Assembly: GCA_902532675.1 (NCBI GenBank)
Contig: CACAIY010000001.1
Coordinates: forward strand, 91,100-155,099
Length of the DNA stretch: 64,000 nt
DNA from: an uncultured SAR86 cluster bacterium
GTDB taxonomy: Bacteria > Pseudomonadota > Gammaproteobacteria > Magnimaribacterales > Magnimaribacteraceae
Direction of reading: 5' to 3'
The position numbers and the translations under genes were made by a program. Of this stretch, positions 37,384 to 45,947 are shown in pieces. How positions within the stretch are numbered: position 1 is the first letter of the stretch; every line of letters starts with the position of its first letter. The notes beneath the pieces were generated by a model, which was not told where the DNA came from, did not search any database, and worked only from the letters and a program-made list of their open reading frames with translations.

Positions 37384-38871
37384 ATGAATGAATTAACAAA
37401 AGCAAGTAATGACATTTATTTCTTAGGACACCCAAAAGGTTTAGTTACTCTTTTTCTAACCGAGATGTGGGAAAGAATGTCTTATTACGGAATGCGAGGA
37501 TTGCTGGTTCTCTTCATGACAAGAGAAGTTATAGAAGGGGGTCTTAATTTAGATACAGCTACTGCCATGGCAATTTATGGCGTTTACGGAGCTTCTGTAT
37601 ATTTCTTATGTGTTCCTGGAGGTTGGGTAGCAGACAAAATTTTTGGAGCCCAAAGAACGGTATTAATAGGCGCAATTATTATTACTTTAGGACATTACAT
37701 TCTTGCTTTGCCTTTTGAAAAAACTTTCTTTTTAGGTCTGGTATTCGTCTCTATAGGAACAGGTCTTTTAAAGCCAAATATTTCTACAATAGTTGGTCAG
37801 CTATATAAACCAGGCGATATAAGGATAGACGCAGGATATACAATATTTTATATGTCCATAAACATAGGAAGCATGTTGGGTTTTCTAGTTTGTGGCTACC
37901 TTGGTGAAAAAGTTGGCTGGCACTGGGGGTTTGGGGCTGCCGGAGTAGGGATGACTTTTGGAGTGATTCAATATATTTTTTCTAAAGCATCTTTAGGTGA
38001 GGCTGGATTGAAACCTACTCTAGATAAATCAGAAGACAGCTCGAGATACTTCTCAATTTTTTCTATTTCCTCGGTTCTTCTGTCCTTGATAATTATTTCT
38101 GCTTTTATAGGTTTGTGGAGTATTGATCCACAAATACTTAATCAAATAATCGTATATCTAATATTAATAGTTGCTATCTTTTATTTCGTATATTTGTATT
38201 TATTTGCAGGCTTAAACAAAGCTGAGAAAGGAAATATATCCATGCTACTATTGCTATTCATAGGTTCAGTTCTTTTTTGGGCTGGCTTTGATCAAGGCGG
38301 CTCATCACTCAATTTATTTGCAAAGGACTACACAGATTTATTTATTCTAGGATGGGAAATGCCTGCAACCTTCCTCCAGGTTGCTAATCCCCTAATGGTA
38401 GTAATTTTTGCTCCTTTCTTTGCAGCTTTCTGGATCAATTTGGGAAAACGCAATCTTGATCTAGATACACCTCAGAAATTTGCTCTAGGATGTTTCTTAA
38501 TGGCCATAGGTTTCTTTGTGATGATTTTTGGTGTTGAGGTTGCTTTAGAAAATCAGAAAGCAGGAGTTAAGTGGTTATTATTAACTTATCTTTTTCATAC
38601 TTTAGGAGAGCTATGTCTAAGTCCTGTTGGATTATCAGCTACTGCAAAATATTCCCCTAAAAGATATAAGGGACAAATGATGGGTATATGGTTTTTATCT
38701 TCTTCTTTAGCAGCTGGTTTAGCAGGACTTTTAGCAAGTAAATCATTTGAATCAGGTATATCCAGTATGCCGGGCTTGTTTAATCAGATTATTCTGGCCT
38801 TAGTAGTTGTCGGAGTTATTCTAATTATTGCAAATAAATTCGTTAAGGCGACAACTGATTTAGAGGAATAG
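37384..38871 (+). CDS. Proton-dependent oligopeptide transporter (POT/PTR family)
   Basis: Di-/tripeptide:H+ symporter of the MFS type, 495 aa with about 14 helices. The N-terminal motif LTEMWERMSYYGMRGLLVLF is the POT ExxER-like region, and the PTR2 signature FYMSINIGSMLGFLVCGYLG is at about residues 157-176. The C-terminal block FHTLGELCLSPVGLS is also conserved. It resembles E. coli DtpA-D; I cannot assign a specific one. An AGGA ribosome-binding site precedes the ATG. Peptide import fits a scavenging lifestyle and the nearby leucyl aminopeptidase. Confidence 0.93.
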   Translation: MNELTKASNDIYFLGHPKGLVTLFLTEMWERMSYYGMRGLLVLFMTREVIEGGLNLDTATAMAIYGVYGASVYFLCVPGGWVADKIFGAQRTVLIGAIIITLGHYILALPFEKTFFLGLVFVSIGTGLLKPNISTIVGQLYKPGDIRIDAGYTIFYMSINIGSMLGFLVCGYLGEKVGWHWGFGAAGVGMTFGVIQYIFSKASLGEAGLKPTLDKSEDSSRYFSIFSISSVLLSLIIISAFIGLWSIDPQILNQIIVYLILIVAIFYFVYLYLFAGLNKAEKGNISMLLLLFIGSVLFWAGFDQGGSSLNLFAKDYTDLFILGWEMPATFLQVANPLMVVIFAPFFAAFWINLGKRNLDLDTPQKFALGCFLMAIGFFVMIFGVEVALENQKAGVKWLLLTYLFHTLGELCLSPVGLSATAKYSPKRYKGQMMGIWFLSSSLAAGLAGLLASKSFESGISSMPGLFNQIILALVVVGVILIIANKFVKATTDLEE

Positions 38872-38873
38872 CG

Positions 38874-39056
38874 ATCGTACTTCTTATATTTATTTTACTG
38901 CTAACAGTTTGGGAGGTTTATTGGACTTATCACGCTTGCTGGTTAGCAGCAAAACTTAATGACAAGAAATGGTTCCTATTTTTTCTAGCTTTTTCTTTAC
39001 TTGGGATTCCGGAAATAATTTATATAAATAAAAAAAGCAAACTTTTAGGTAAGTAA
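38874..39056 (+). CDS. Small DUF5652-like membrane protein without an ordinary start codon
   Basis: A 60-codon frame right after the POT transporter. It starts in a hydrophobic stretch (LLIFILLLTVWEVYW) and continues CWLAAKLNDKKWF, then a second hydrophobic segment with LLGIPEIIYI and a Lys-rich end. The spacing of W, WxAA, KKWF and LGIxEIIY resembles the DUF5652 family of two-helix proteins (from memory). The frame opens after a TGA at 38856 and has no ATG, GTG or TTG upstream of the hydrophobic part. The best start is ATC at 38874, 7 nt after GAGG; ATA at 38868 overlaps the POT stop. Function unknown. Confidence 0.6.
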   Translation: MVLLIFILLLTVWEVYWTYHACWLAAKLNDKKWFLFFLAFSLLGIPEIIYINKKSKLLGK

Positions 39057-40175
39057 GCTTTTTAATATATTTTTGTAGACTTCTGACAACTGAGCCAGAT
39101 CTTCTATTTTTACTCTTTCATCTATTTTGTGTATAGAGTCGTTCACAGGGCCTAGTTCGACAACTTCTGCTCCTGTTGGAGCTACAAATCTTCCATCCGA
39201 AGTTCCTCCATCAGTTGTTTGATCAGGTACGATATCAATAATAGAAATTATAGAATTCTTTACAGATTCTATTAGTGTTGTTTCAGTATTTAAAAAAGGA
39301 TTGCCTCCTTGAATCCAGTTAATCTCGTAACTTAAATTATGACTTTTTAGAATACTCTCCACTGATTCCTTAATTGCCTCTGTTGTTGTTGAAGGGGAGT
39401 ACCTAACATTACAGTTTAATGTTAATTCTCCAGGAATTACATTGGATGCCCCAGTTCCTGAATTAAGGTTTGATATTTGAAGAACACTATCTTGGAATTG
39501 CCCAGTTTTATCTTCCCAATGTAATTTTGATATTCCGTTTATTGCTTCTGTTGCTAAGTGGATAGGGTTTTTTGCCTTATGCGGATAGGCTATATGACCT
39601 TGAATTCCAAAAATCTTTATCTCACATCCTATAGAACCTCTTCTGCCAACTTTAATGACATCACCTAAAGTTTTACTAGCTGTTGGCTCCCCCACTAGAC
39701 ACCAATCTATTTTTTCTTTTCTGTTGTTTAATTCTTCAACGACTTTTGCAACTCCATTTATTGCAGGACCTTCTTCATCGCTGGTGAGCAAGACACCAAT
39801 TCTTCCTTGCATCTCAGATTTATTTTCGTTGAAAAAATCTTCAATAGATGTAACGAAAGCAGCTACGCTTCCTTTCATGTCAGCAGCTCCACGACCATAT
39901 AAAAAACCATCTTTTTCTATTGGGTTAAAAGGATCATGAGACCATTCTTCTATTGGTCCAGTAGGCACAACATCCGTATGCCCTAAGAAGATAAAAAGAG
40001 GACCACTCTCACCATAGGTTGCCCATAGATTCTTAACATCACCAAATGGCACGTGCTCAATTTTAAAATTAATTGCCTCTAGTCGTTTCGCAATGAGTTC
40101 TTGGCACCCTTCGTCAGAGGGTGTTATTGACGGTCTAGATATAAGCTCCTTAGCTAATTCTAATGTTGGATTCAT
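39045..40175 (-). CDS. dapE: Succinyl-diaminopimelate desuccinylase
   Basis: Zinc metallohydrolase of the M20 family releasing LL-diaminopimelate. The 376 aa show LFIFLGHTDVVPTG with the first metal His/Asp, YGRGAADMKGSVAAF, LTSDEEGPAINGVAKV with the catalytic Glu pair, and the late segment TDGGTSDGRFVAP. The order on this strand is map-glnD-dapC-dapD-dapE, with 8 nt between dapD and dapE. Completes three consecutive steps of the succinylase branch. Confidence 0.97.
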   Translation of the reverse strand: MNPTLELAKELISRPSITPSDEGCQELIAKRLEAINFKIEHVPFGDVKNLWATYGESGPLFIFLGHTDVVPTGPIEEWSHDPFNPIEKDGFLYGRGAADMKGSVAAFVTSIEDFFNENKSEMQGRIGVLLTSDEEGPAINGVAKVVEELNNRKEKIDWCLVGEPTASKTLGDVIKVGRRGSIGCEIKIFGIQGHIAYPHKAKNPIHLATEAINGISKLHWEDKTGQFQDSVLQISNLNSGTGASNVIPGELTLNCNVRYSPSTTTEAIKESVESILKSHNLSYEINWIQGGNPFLNTETTLIESVKNSIISIIDIVPDQTTDGGTSDGRFVAPTGAEVVELGPVNDSIHKIDERVKIEDLAQLSEVYKNILKSLLT

Positions 40176-40183
40176 ATAAAATA

Positions 40184-41155
40184 TTACTCGTTAGTGTGAA
40201 GTTGATCATTCAGAGAAACTTTTTTTCTGTTTGGTTTACATTGAATAGCACCAGTTAAGGAATTCCTTATAAAAAGTTGATCATCTTTCGAAGATAGTTC
40301 GGAGGCTTTTACGGTCTTCACTAATTTATTATCTTCATTTAAAACTTCTACTTTAGATCCTGCTGTTAAGTACAGTCCTGCTTCTACAATACACCTATCT
40401 CCAAGAGGAATTCCCAAACCTGAATTGGCTCCTAGCAGACAATCTTCGCCTATAGATATTTTCACATCATTTCCACCTGATAAAGTTCCCATAGTGCTAC
40501 ATCCTCCTCCAAGATCAGAATTAGCTCCGATAACAACTCCTGCAGAAATTCTTCCTTCAATCATTGCTGGGCCCAGAGTTCCGGCATTAAAATTAACAAA
40601 CCCTTCATGCATTATTGTTGTTCCTTCAGATAGGTAAGCGCCTAGTCTTACTCTGCTAGCATCAGCTATCCTTACCCCATTAGGTATTACATAATCTGTT
40701 AAGCAAGGAAACTTATCTAACGATCGGACATAGAAGGAATCATATTTAGTTCTTAACTCTTCAACCTCATCAGGATGAATAGGACCTTGGTTTGTCCAAA
40801 CGACATTCGGTAGGGCATTAAATATACCTTCTAAATTAAGAGTATTAGGCTTAACCAACCTCAATGATAAGAGGTGTAATTTTAGATAAGCATCTTCGGC
40901 ATTTTCAATTGGGCTATCTTGATTTATTTTATGAACAATAAACCTTTCTCTATCTTGAACTATTTGCCCATCTTTTTTCGATAATTTGATAAATTCAGAA
41001 TCTTCTTTTTCCATTTGTTGGTAAACAGATTCTAAAGATTTATATTCATCTGCATTTTCACTTTTAGAAACTATTTTCGTATAGCGAATAGCCAATATTT
41101 CGCCATTAAGACTTGTTGAAGCTACTCCCGTAGCTATAAGAGGAAATACGTTCAT
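40184..41155 (-). CDS. dapD: Tetrahydrodipicolinate N-succinyltransferase, long form
   Basis: Succinyl-CoA-dependent step of DAP synthesis. The C-terminal hexapeptide beta-helix is clear: VRLGAYLSEGTTIMHEGFVN, FNAGTLGPAMIEGRIS and GVVIGANSDLGGGCSTMGTL. At 323 aa with a longer N-terminal domain it is like the Pseudomonas-type DapD (about 344) rather than the E. coli type (274). It lies between dapC and dapE on the same strand. Confidence 0.96.
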   Translation of the reverse strand: MNVFPLIATGVASTSLNGEILAIRYTKIVSKSENADEYKSLESVYQQMEKEDSEFIKLSKKDGQIVQDRERFIVHKINQDSPIENAEDAYLKLHLLSLRLVKPNTLNLEGIFNALPNVVWTNQGPIHPDEVEELRTKYDSFYVRSLDKFPCLTDYVIPNGVRIADASRVRLGAYLSEGTTIMHEGFVNFNAGTLGPAMIEGRISAGVVIGANSDLGGGCSTMGTLSGGNDVKISIGEDCLLGANSGLGIPLGDRCIVEAGLYLTAGSKVEVLNEDNKLVKTVKASELSSKDDQLFIRNSLTGAIQCKPNRKKVSLNDQLHTNE

Positions 41156-41214
41156 TTTCGTATTATAAGTTTTGGTTTAGTTCAAAGATATATCTAAATA
41201 ATTAACTAAAGGTT

Positions 41215-42399
41215 TCAAGCCTCTGTATAGGCTTTGTTAACTGCTGTTAGAGCTTGTTCAATAATTTCGGTTTCATGAACTATGGCTATCCTAACAAATC
41301 CTTTTCCAGGGTTAATCTTTTTGTTTTCAACAGCCAGATACGATCCTGGCAAAACAATTACATTACTCTCTTCATAAAGTTTTTTTGCAAATAATTGATC
41401 ATCACATGGTACTTTCAGCCAGATATAGAATCCTCCCGGTGGCCGATATACTCCTGGAACATCTTTGAGTGCTGATATAGCCACTTCATATTTTTTATCA
41501 TAATCCCTTCTATTATTTTCTACGTGTGAAGAATCATCCCAAGCCCAAGAGCTTGCCATTTGCGTTGGTATAGATAAGGTTACCCCATGATACGTTCTGT
41601 AAAGCAAAAGATCATTGATGATTGATTCATTTGCGGTAATGAATCCAGATCTTAGACCAGCTAAATTTGACCTTTTAGACAAGCTATGAAAAACAACTGC
41701 TTTTGAATTATTTTCAGTTATATCGCAAAATTCAAGTAGTCCTGGAGGAGGTGCTTCTGAACTTTCGTAAATATCCGTATAGCACTCATCTGAACAAACA
41801 AGAAAATCATATTTTTCTGCTAGATTTAGAAGATATAAATATTCGTCTTTATCAATGCAATGCCCAGTTGGATTAGAAGGGGAACAAAGGATGAGTAGCT
41901 GGCAATCTTTCCATATATTTTCTGGTATATCTTTAAAATTAGGCTTGAAATTATTTTCCTCTAAGGAATTTACGTAATAGGTTGAAGCGCCTGCCATGGT
42001 TGCTGCACCTTCATAAATTTTATAAAAGGGATTAGGAATAATTACAGTAGGGTTTTTCTTAGATAAATCTACTGTTGCTTGAATAAAAGAAAAAATACCC
42101 TCTCTTGATCCAGCTATAGGCAAAACGTTTTTATCAGGATCTATTGATCTAATACCAAATCTAGTTTTTAGCCAGTTGCAATAAGATTCTCTTAGAAAAT
42201 ATTCACCTTTAGAGGTTGGGTATTTTGAATATAAGTCAGAATGCTTATTTAAGAGATTTAGTGCTTCTTCAGGAGGAATGCTCTTTGGTTCTCCAATATG
42301 AAGACCTAAAGTCTCTTCAGCATTATTTTCTACAGCAGATAACAGCTCTCTTAAGAAGTAAAAAGGGTATTCTGTCAAAGAATCTAAATTTTTATTCAT
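41215..42399 (-). CDS. dapC: Succinyldiaminopimelate transaminase
   Basis: PLP-dependent fold type I aminotransferase, 394 aa. The PLP lysine is in HSLSKRSNLAGLRSGF, the cofactor-binding CSPSNPTGHCID and SDECYTDIY are present, and the C-terminal Arg that binds the substrate carboxylate is in FVRIA. DapC is assigned over other class I aminotransferases because it is encoded between glnD and dapD, as in Pseudomonas. It overlaps the glnD stop by 4 nt and is separated from dapD by 59 nt. Confidence 0.92.
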   Translation of the reverse strand: MNKNLDSLTEYPFYFLRELLSAVENNAEETLGLHIGEPKSIPPEEALNLLNKHSDLYSKYPTSKGEYFLRESYCNWLKTRFGIRSIDPDKNVLPIAGSREGIFSFIQATVDLSKKNPTVIIPNPFYKIYEGAATMAGASTYYVNSLEENNFKPNFKDIPENIWKDCQLLILCSPSNPTGHCIDKDEYLYLLNLAEKYDFLVCSDECYTDIYESSEAPPPGLLEFCDITENNSKAVVFHSLSKRSNLAGLRSGFITANESIINDLLLYRTYHGVTLSIPTQMASSWAWDDSSHVENNRRDYDKKYEVAISALKDVPGVYRPPGGFYIWLKVPCDDQLFAKKLYEESNVIVLPGSYLAVENKKINPGKGFVRIAIVHETEIIEQALTAVNKAYTEA

Positions 42400-44999
42400 T
42401 TGTTTGCACCACTCAAAGAAACACTCATGTCATTAATTAACCTTTCAAGATCCTTCTTCTTTAAATAAGGGGTATTTTCTTTAGAGGTAATGCAGAACTT
42501 GTCCTCAGCCCGTTCGCCATAAGTCGCTATTCTAGCTTTTCTAATTAAAGCACCATGGTCAAGAAATACTTGGCAAATAGAAGCCAATAAACCAGGTCTA
42601 TCTGAAGTTTTGATATCAACCTCAGTCCATCTGTGAGTCATATCGTGTTTATATTTAATTATTGTATCTGTATTAAAATGCTTTAGATGTTTAGGCTGTC
42701 TTCTTTTAACAATCTTTGGAGATAGAACTTCTTTATCAAGGGCTTCTTTAAGTCTTATTCCTAAAGATTTAGCTGCGCTGGAATGTTTAGAGATTACTTC
42801 TCCCGCTTGGTTACTAATAGTTATAAAATCAAGGCAAAAACCATTCTTCATTCCAAATAATTTGGCATCTAAGAAATTTATGTTTTCAGAATCTAATATC
42901 CCAATGATAGTTGCAAAAACGTTAGCCCTATCTTTAGTACAGATCATAATAGTGGATAAGGAATCAGGGTCTTTCTGAATTATTTTAATAAAGCTCTCAT
43001 TATTAAAGTTTTTTTGATCTTTAGCGTGCAAAGCAAGATCTCTTGAATTAAAACTTTCAAAATAGTCAGAATAAAAATTCTTCCAAGTCTTTTTTACCTC
43101 ACTTATATCAACTTCTTTATTTTTGGATAACAAATTTAAAGCCATTGCCTTATTCTCTTCTGGAGAGAGTATTACAGAATCCTTATTGCGTAAGTATTCA
43201 AGTGTCTTGTTATATAGCTCACTTAACAAAGAAGAGTTCCATGAGTTCCATAAATTAGGGTTAGTGGCACTAACATCTGCTACTGTCAGACAATATAAGT
43301 AATCTAAGCGTTCTTTTGTTTTAACTTTTTTTGCAAATTGACTTATAACATTTGGATCTGATAAATCTTCTTTTTGAGATTTAACAGACATTAGCAAATG
43401 ATTAACAACCAACCATTCAACCATTTCCTTGTCTTCCTGTTTAAATTTATGCTTTGAACAAAATTTACCAGCTATTGATTTACCTAAATCAGAATGATCT
43501 GACCCCCTGCCTTTACCAATGTCGTGGTAAAGCCCAGCAATATATAAGATTTCAATTTTAGGAATGTTTTGAATTAATTTTGTTGCTAAAGGATAAATGG
43601 TCGCTGACTTTTTAAGAATCATTCTCCTCATGTTTCTTAAGACCTGCAAGGTATGGGCATCAACAGTGTAAATATGGAAGAGGTCATATTGCATTTGCCC
43701 AGTAACTCTTCCAAATTCAGGTAAATACCTTCCTAAAATACCAAGATTTTTCATATTTTCTAATTGAGTAACTATTAATCTGTTAGATTTCAGTAATTGC
43801 AAAAATAAATTTATGTTTTTACTCTTGGATCGGAAGTTTGCATCAATTAATTCCCTGTCTCTTTTTAGAAGTCTAAGTGTTTGAGAAGAAATACCTTTTA
43901 TATGAGGATTTTCAGTCAGTTTTACGAACAACTCTAACAATAACGAAGGGTTTTTTCTAAAACCATTAGGGCTGTTTAGATAGATGAGTTTGTTTATTTC
44001 GTAAAAGTTTTTATCTATTGTCTTCTTACGAGATAGTTTAATTTTCGATGTTATTTCTTTGCATGCCTGAAGGGCCGTTGAATTTATTTCAGAGATACTT
44101 AGGGCAGATCTGTAATATCTATGCATTAATTTTTCTGCAGCTGCACTTGGATTGCTAACAGAGGGAAATAATTTATTAGCTATAGATATTTGATGTTCAA
44201 ATAGCAATCTGTCTTCTTCTCTTTTTGCTTCCTCATGGAGTAGATATCTTATGGTCCACAGCCAATGCTTTGATTTATCAAGATTTCTCTTCTCATCTCT
44301 TGTTAGTATATTTTCTAGATCTATCTTGTCTTGAGAAAAATTCCTTTGAAAGTTCTTTAACATCCAGTCAATTGTATGTATGTCTCTCAACCCCCCTGGT
44401 GAAGATTTTATATTTGGCTCAAGATTGTATTCAGTATTGTTAAAATGATTATGTCTATGAATTTGTTCTTCTAATTTTGCTTCAAAAAAATTTTTATTAC
44501 GCCATAAGTTTTTTGTTCCTAATAATGCAAGGTATTTATTAAGAATTTCTTCACTTCCAAGCAATTTTCTATGTTCCAACATATTAGTCATGGTTTTAAT
44601 ATCTTTTCTTGCTTGATTAATACTTTCCTTGGTCGTTCTGACGCTATGACCAATGTCTAGGCCAAGGTCCCAGAGATTACCAATAAAATTTTCTATTCTT
44701 TTTTGGTCAGATTTTGGGAGAGGCCCTTCAGATAACAAAAGCAGATCTATATCAGAATAAGGGTGTAACTCTGCTCTTCCATAGCCACCAACGGTGAACA
44801 CGCCTAAATCAGATATTTGATTTAATTTATGCTCTTTGGCAGTTTCAAGTATTAAGAAATCCGTATTTTCAGATCTTTTATTTAAAAAATATTCAATTCC
44901 TTTTACTTGCCTTCCTCTTTCTTTGTTAAGCCAGGTATGAAACTGTAAAGATAAATTATCTTCGTTCTTATTTTTTAATTCAGAGAGTTGATTAGACAT
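42396..44999 (-). CDS. glnD: Bifunctional uridylyltransferase/uridylyl-removing enzyme GlnD
   Basis: Nitrogen sensor that uridylylates and deuridylylates PII. The 867 aa have the expected order: nucleotidyltransferase domain with GGYGRAELHPYSDIDLLLL at about residues 72-90, the GlnE-like linker, an HD domain (AGLYHDIGKGRGSDHSDLG, about 490-510), and two ACT domains at the C-terminus (TKDRANVFATIIGILDSENI and TSDRPGLLASICQVFLDHGA). Length is close to E. coli (890). No PII gene is in the window. It is preceded by map 12 nt upstream. Confidence 0.97.
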   Translation of the reverse strand: MSNQLSELKNKNEDNLSLQFHTWLNKERGRQVKGIEYFLNKRSENTDFLILETAKEHKLNQISDLGVFTVGGYGRAELHPYSDIDLLLLSEGPLPKSDQKRIENFIGNLWDLGLDIGHSVRTTKESINQARKDIKTMTNMLEHRKLLGSEEILNKYLALLGTKNLWRNKNFFEAKLEEQIHRHNHFNNTEYNLEPNIKSSPGGLRDIHTIDWMLKNFQRNFSQDKIDLENILTRDEKRNLDKSKHWLWTIRYLLHEEAKREEDRLLFEHQISIANKLFPSVSNPSAAAEKLMHRYYRSALSISEINSTALQACKEITSKIKLSRKKTIDKNFYEINKLIYLNSPNGFRKNPSLLLELFVKLTENPHIKGISSQTLRLLKRDRELIDANFRSKSKNINLFLQLLKSNRLIVTQLENMKNLGILGRYLPEFGRVTGQMQYDLFHIYTVDAHTLQVLRNMRRMILKKSATIYPLATKLIQNIPKIEILYIAGLYHDIGKGRGSDHSDLGKSIAGKFCSKHKFKQEDKEMVEWLVVNHLLMSVKSQKEDLSDPNVISQFAKKVKTKERLDYLYCLTVADVSATNPNLWNSWNSSLLSELYNKTLEYLRNKDSVILSPEENKAMALNLLSKNKEVDISEVKKTWKNFYSDYFESFNSRDLALHAKDQKNFNNESFIKIIQKDPDSLSTIMICTKDRANVFATIIGILDSENINFLDAKLFGMKNGFCLDFITISNQAGEVISKHSSAAKSLGIRLKEALDKEVLSPKIVKRRQPKHLKHFNTDTIIKYKHDMTHRWTEVDIKTSDRPGLLASICQVFLDHGALIRKARIATYGERAEDKFCITSKENTPYLKKKDLERLINDMSVSLSGANK

Positions 45000-45011
45000 T
45001 AAGGATTGAAT

Positions 45012-45773
45012 CTAGAAATTCTCATCACTACGTTTAGTTAAGACTTCTGGTCCTTCTTTTGTTACCAATATAGTGTGCTCCCACTGGGCAGAGTTTCTTC
45101 CATCTTTAGTTTCAACAGTCCATCCATCTGATAACGTTTTAGTAAATTTAGTGCCTAAATTAATCATAGGCTCTATGGTAAAGCACATACCTTCTATAAT
45201 TTCTAATCCAGTATTCGGGGTACCATAATGTAAGATTTGAGGCTCATCATGATAAACCTTTCCAATGCCATGTCCGCAATACTCTTCAACTACCGAGTAG
45301 TGGTTCTTTTCTGCATGTTCTTGAATGGCGTGACCTATATCTCCTAATTTAGCTCCAGGCATGACAGCTTCTATTCCTTTGTAGAGACACTCTTGAGTAA
45401 TCTGAACAAGTCTTTCGTTGTGAGCTTCAGTTTTGCCTACTAGAAACATTTTAGAAGTGTCTCCATGCCAACCATCCTTAATAACAGTCACGTCAATGTT
45501 TAATATATCCCCATTTTTCAAGAACCTTTTATCATCAGGTATGCCATGACAAATGACCTGATTTAGACTGGTACATAATGTTTTTTCAAACCCTCTATAG
45601 CCAACATTGGCTGGTATGGCTTTTTGTTCTTCTACAATATAATCATGGCAAATCTTATCAAGCTCACCTGTAGAAATACCTGGTTTAACAAAATTAGTAA
45701 TCATATCAAGAACTTCGGCGGCTAACTTTCCAGCATCTCTCATCCCGTTTATTTCTTCTATGCTTTTTATCAT
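45012..45773 (-). CDS. map: Methionine aminopeptidase, type I
   Basis: Removes the N-terminal Met from nascent proteins. The 253 aa carry the five metal ligands in their usual contexts: NIDVTVIKDGWHGDTSKMF, EYCGHGIGKVYHDEPQ, CFTIEPM and NSAQWEHTILVT. In most gammaproteobacteria map is next to rpsB (divergent) and glnD; here it keeps glnD-dapC-dapD but is about 42 kb from rpsB. Its promoter probably overlaps that of the divergent pyrF leader. Confidence 0.97.
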   Translation of the reverse strand: MIKSIEEINGMRDAGKLAAEVLDMITNFVKPGISTGELDKICHDYIVEEQKAIPANVGYRGFEKTLCTSLNQVICHGIPDDKRFLKNGDILNIDVTVIKDGWHGDTSKMFLVGKTEAHNERLVQITQECLYKGIEAVMPGAKLGDIGHAIQEHAEKNHYSVVEEYCGHGIGKVYHDEPQILHYGTPNTGLEIIEGMCFTIEPMINLGTKFTKTLSDGWTVETKDGRNSAQWEHTILVTKEGPEVLTKRSDENF

Positions 45774-45804
45774 TGTTTAATTTTAGTATTTCTTAATCTT
45801 TTAA

Positions 45805-45833
45805 TAGACACATTCTAACGGATTTATTATAGT
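45805..45833 (+). promoter_or_regulatory. Likely promoter of the pyrF-carA-carB operon
   Basis: TAGACA (45805-45810), an exact 17-nt spacer and TATAGT (45828-45833). The start point would fall at about 45840, only 2-3 nt before the leader ATG at 45843. This is the clearest promoter of the non-tRNA regions. Confidence 0.6.
45826..45831 (-). promoter_or_regulatory. -10 element for map, overlapping the pyrF -10
   Basis: The reverse strand reads a perfect TATAAT here. It shares four bases with the forward-strand -10 TATAGT (45828-45833). No good -35 at 16-18 nt is visible on the reverse strand. Transcription would begin about 45 nt before the map ATG. Confidence 0.4.
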
Positions 45834-45842
45834 GTGGTTTTA

Positions 45843-45947
45843 ATGCCAATAGGCCTTAAAAAACAAAATTGCGAACTTCAGGAGTATTACTGGTTCGCTT
45901 TTTTTTCATCTAAAATCCTCAAATTAACAAAAGATATAAATGGATAA
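45843..45947 (+). CDS. Putative 34-aa leader peptide of the pyrF-carAB operon
   Basis: An uninterrupted 34-codon ORF begins with ATG about 3 nt after the predicted transcription start, passes straight through the terminator hairpin and its T-run (the T-run is read as Ala-Phe-Phe), and stops with TAA at 45945-45947, overlapping the pyrF ATG (45940). The peptide begins MPIGLKKQNC and has an aromatic run YYWFAFF in the hairpin region. The layout recalls E. coli pyrL, whose translation through the attenuator controls pyrBI. There is no Arg codon, so arginine sensing is unlikely. Whether it is translated is inference. Confidence 0.5.
   Translation: MPIGLKKQNCELQEYYWFAFFSSKILKLTKDING
45871..45906 (+). 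terminator. Intrinsic terminator inside the pyrF leader, candidate attenuator
   Basis: GCGAAC-(TT bulge)-CAG pairs with CTG-GTTCGC around an 8-nt loop (45871-45898), followed by eight T residues (45899-45906). It points forward, and no forward gene ends upstream in this gap, since map is on the other strand. It therefore stands between the pyrF promoter and pyrF and would end transcription before pyrF unless overridden, as in attenuation. Confidence 0.7.
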
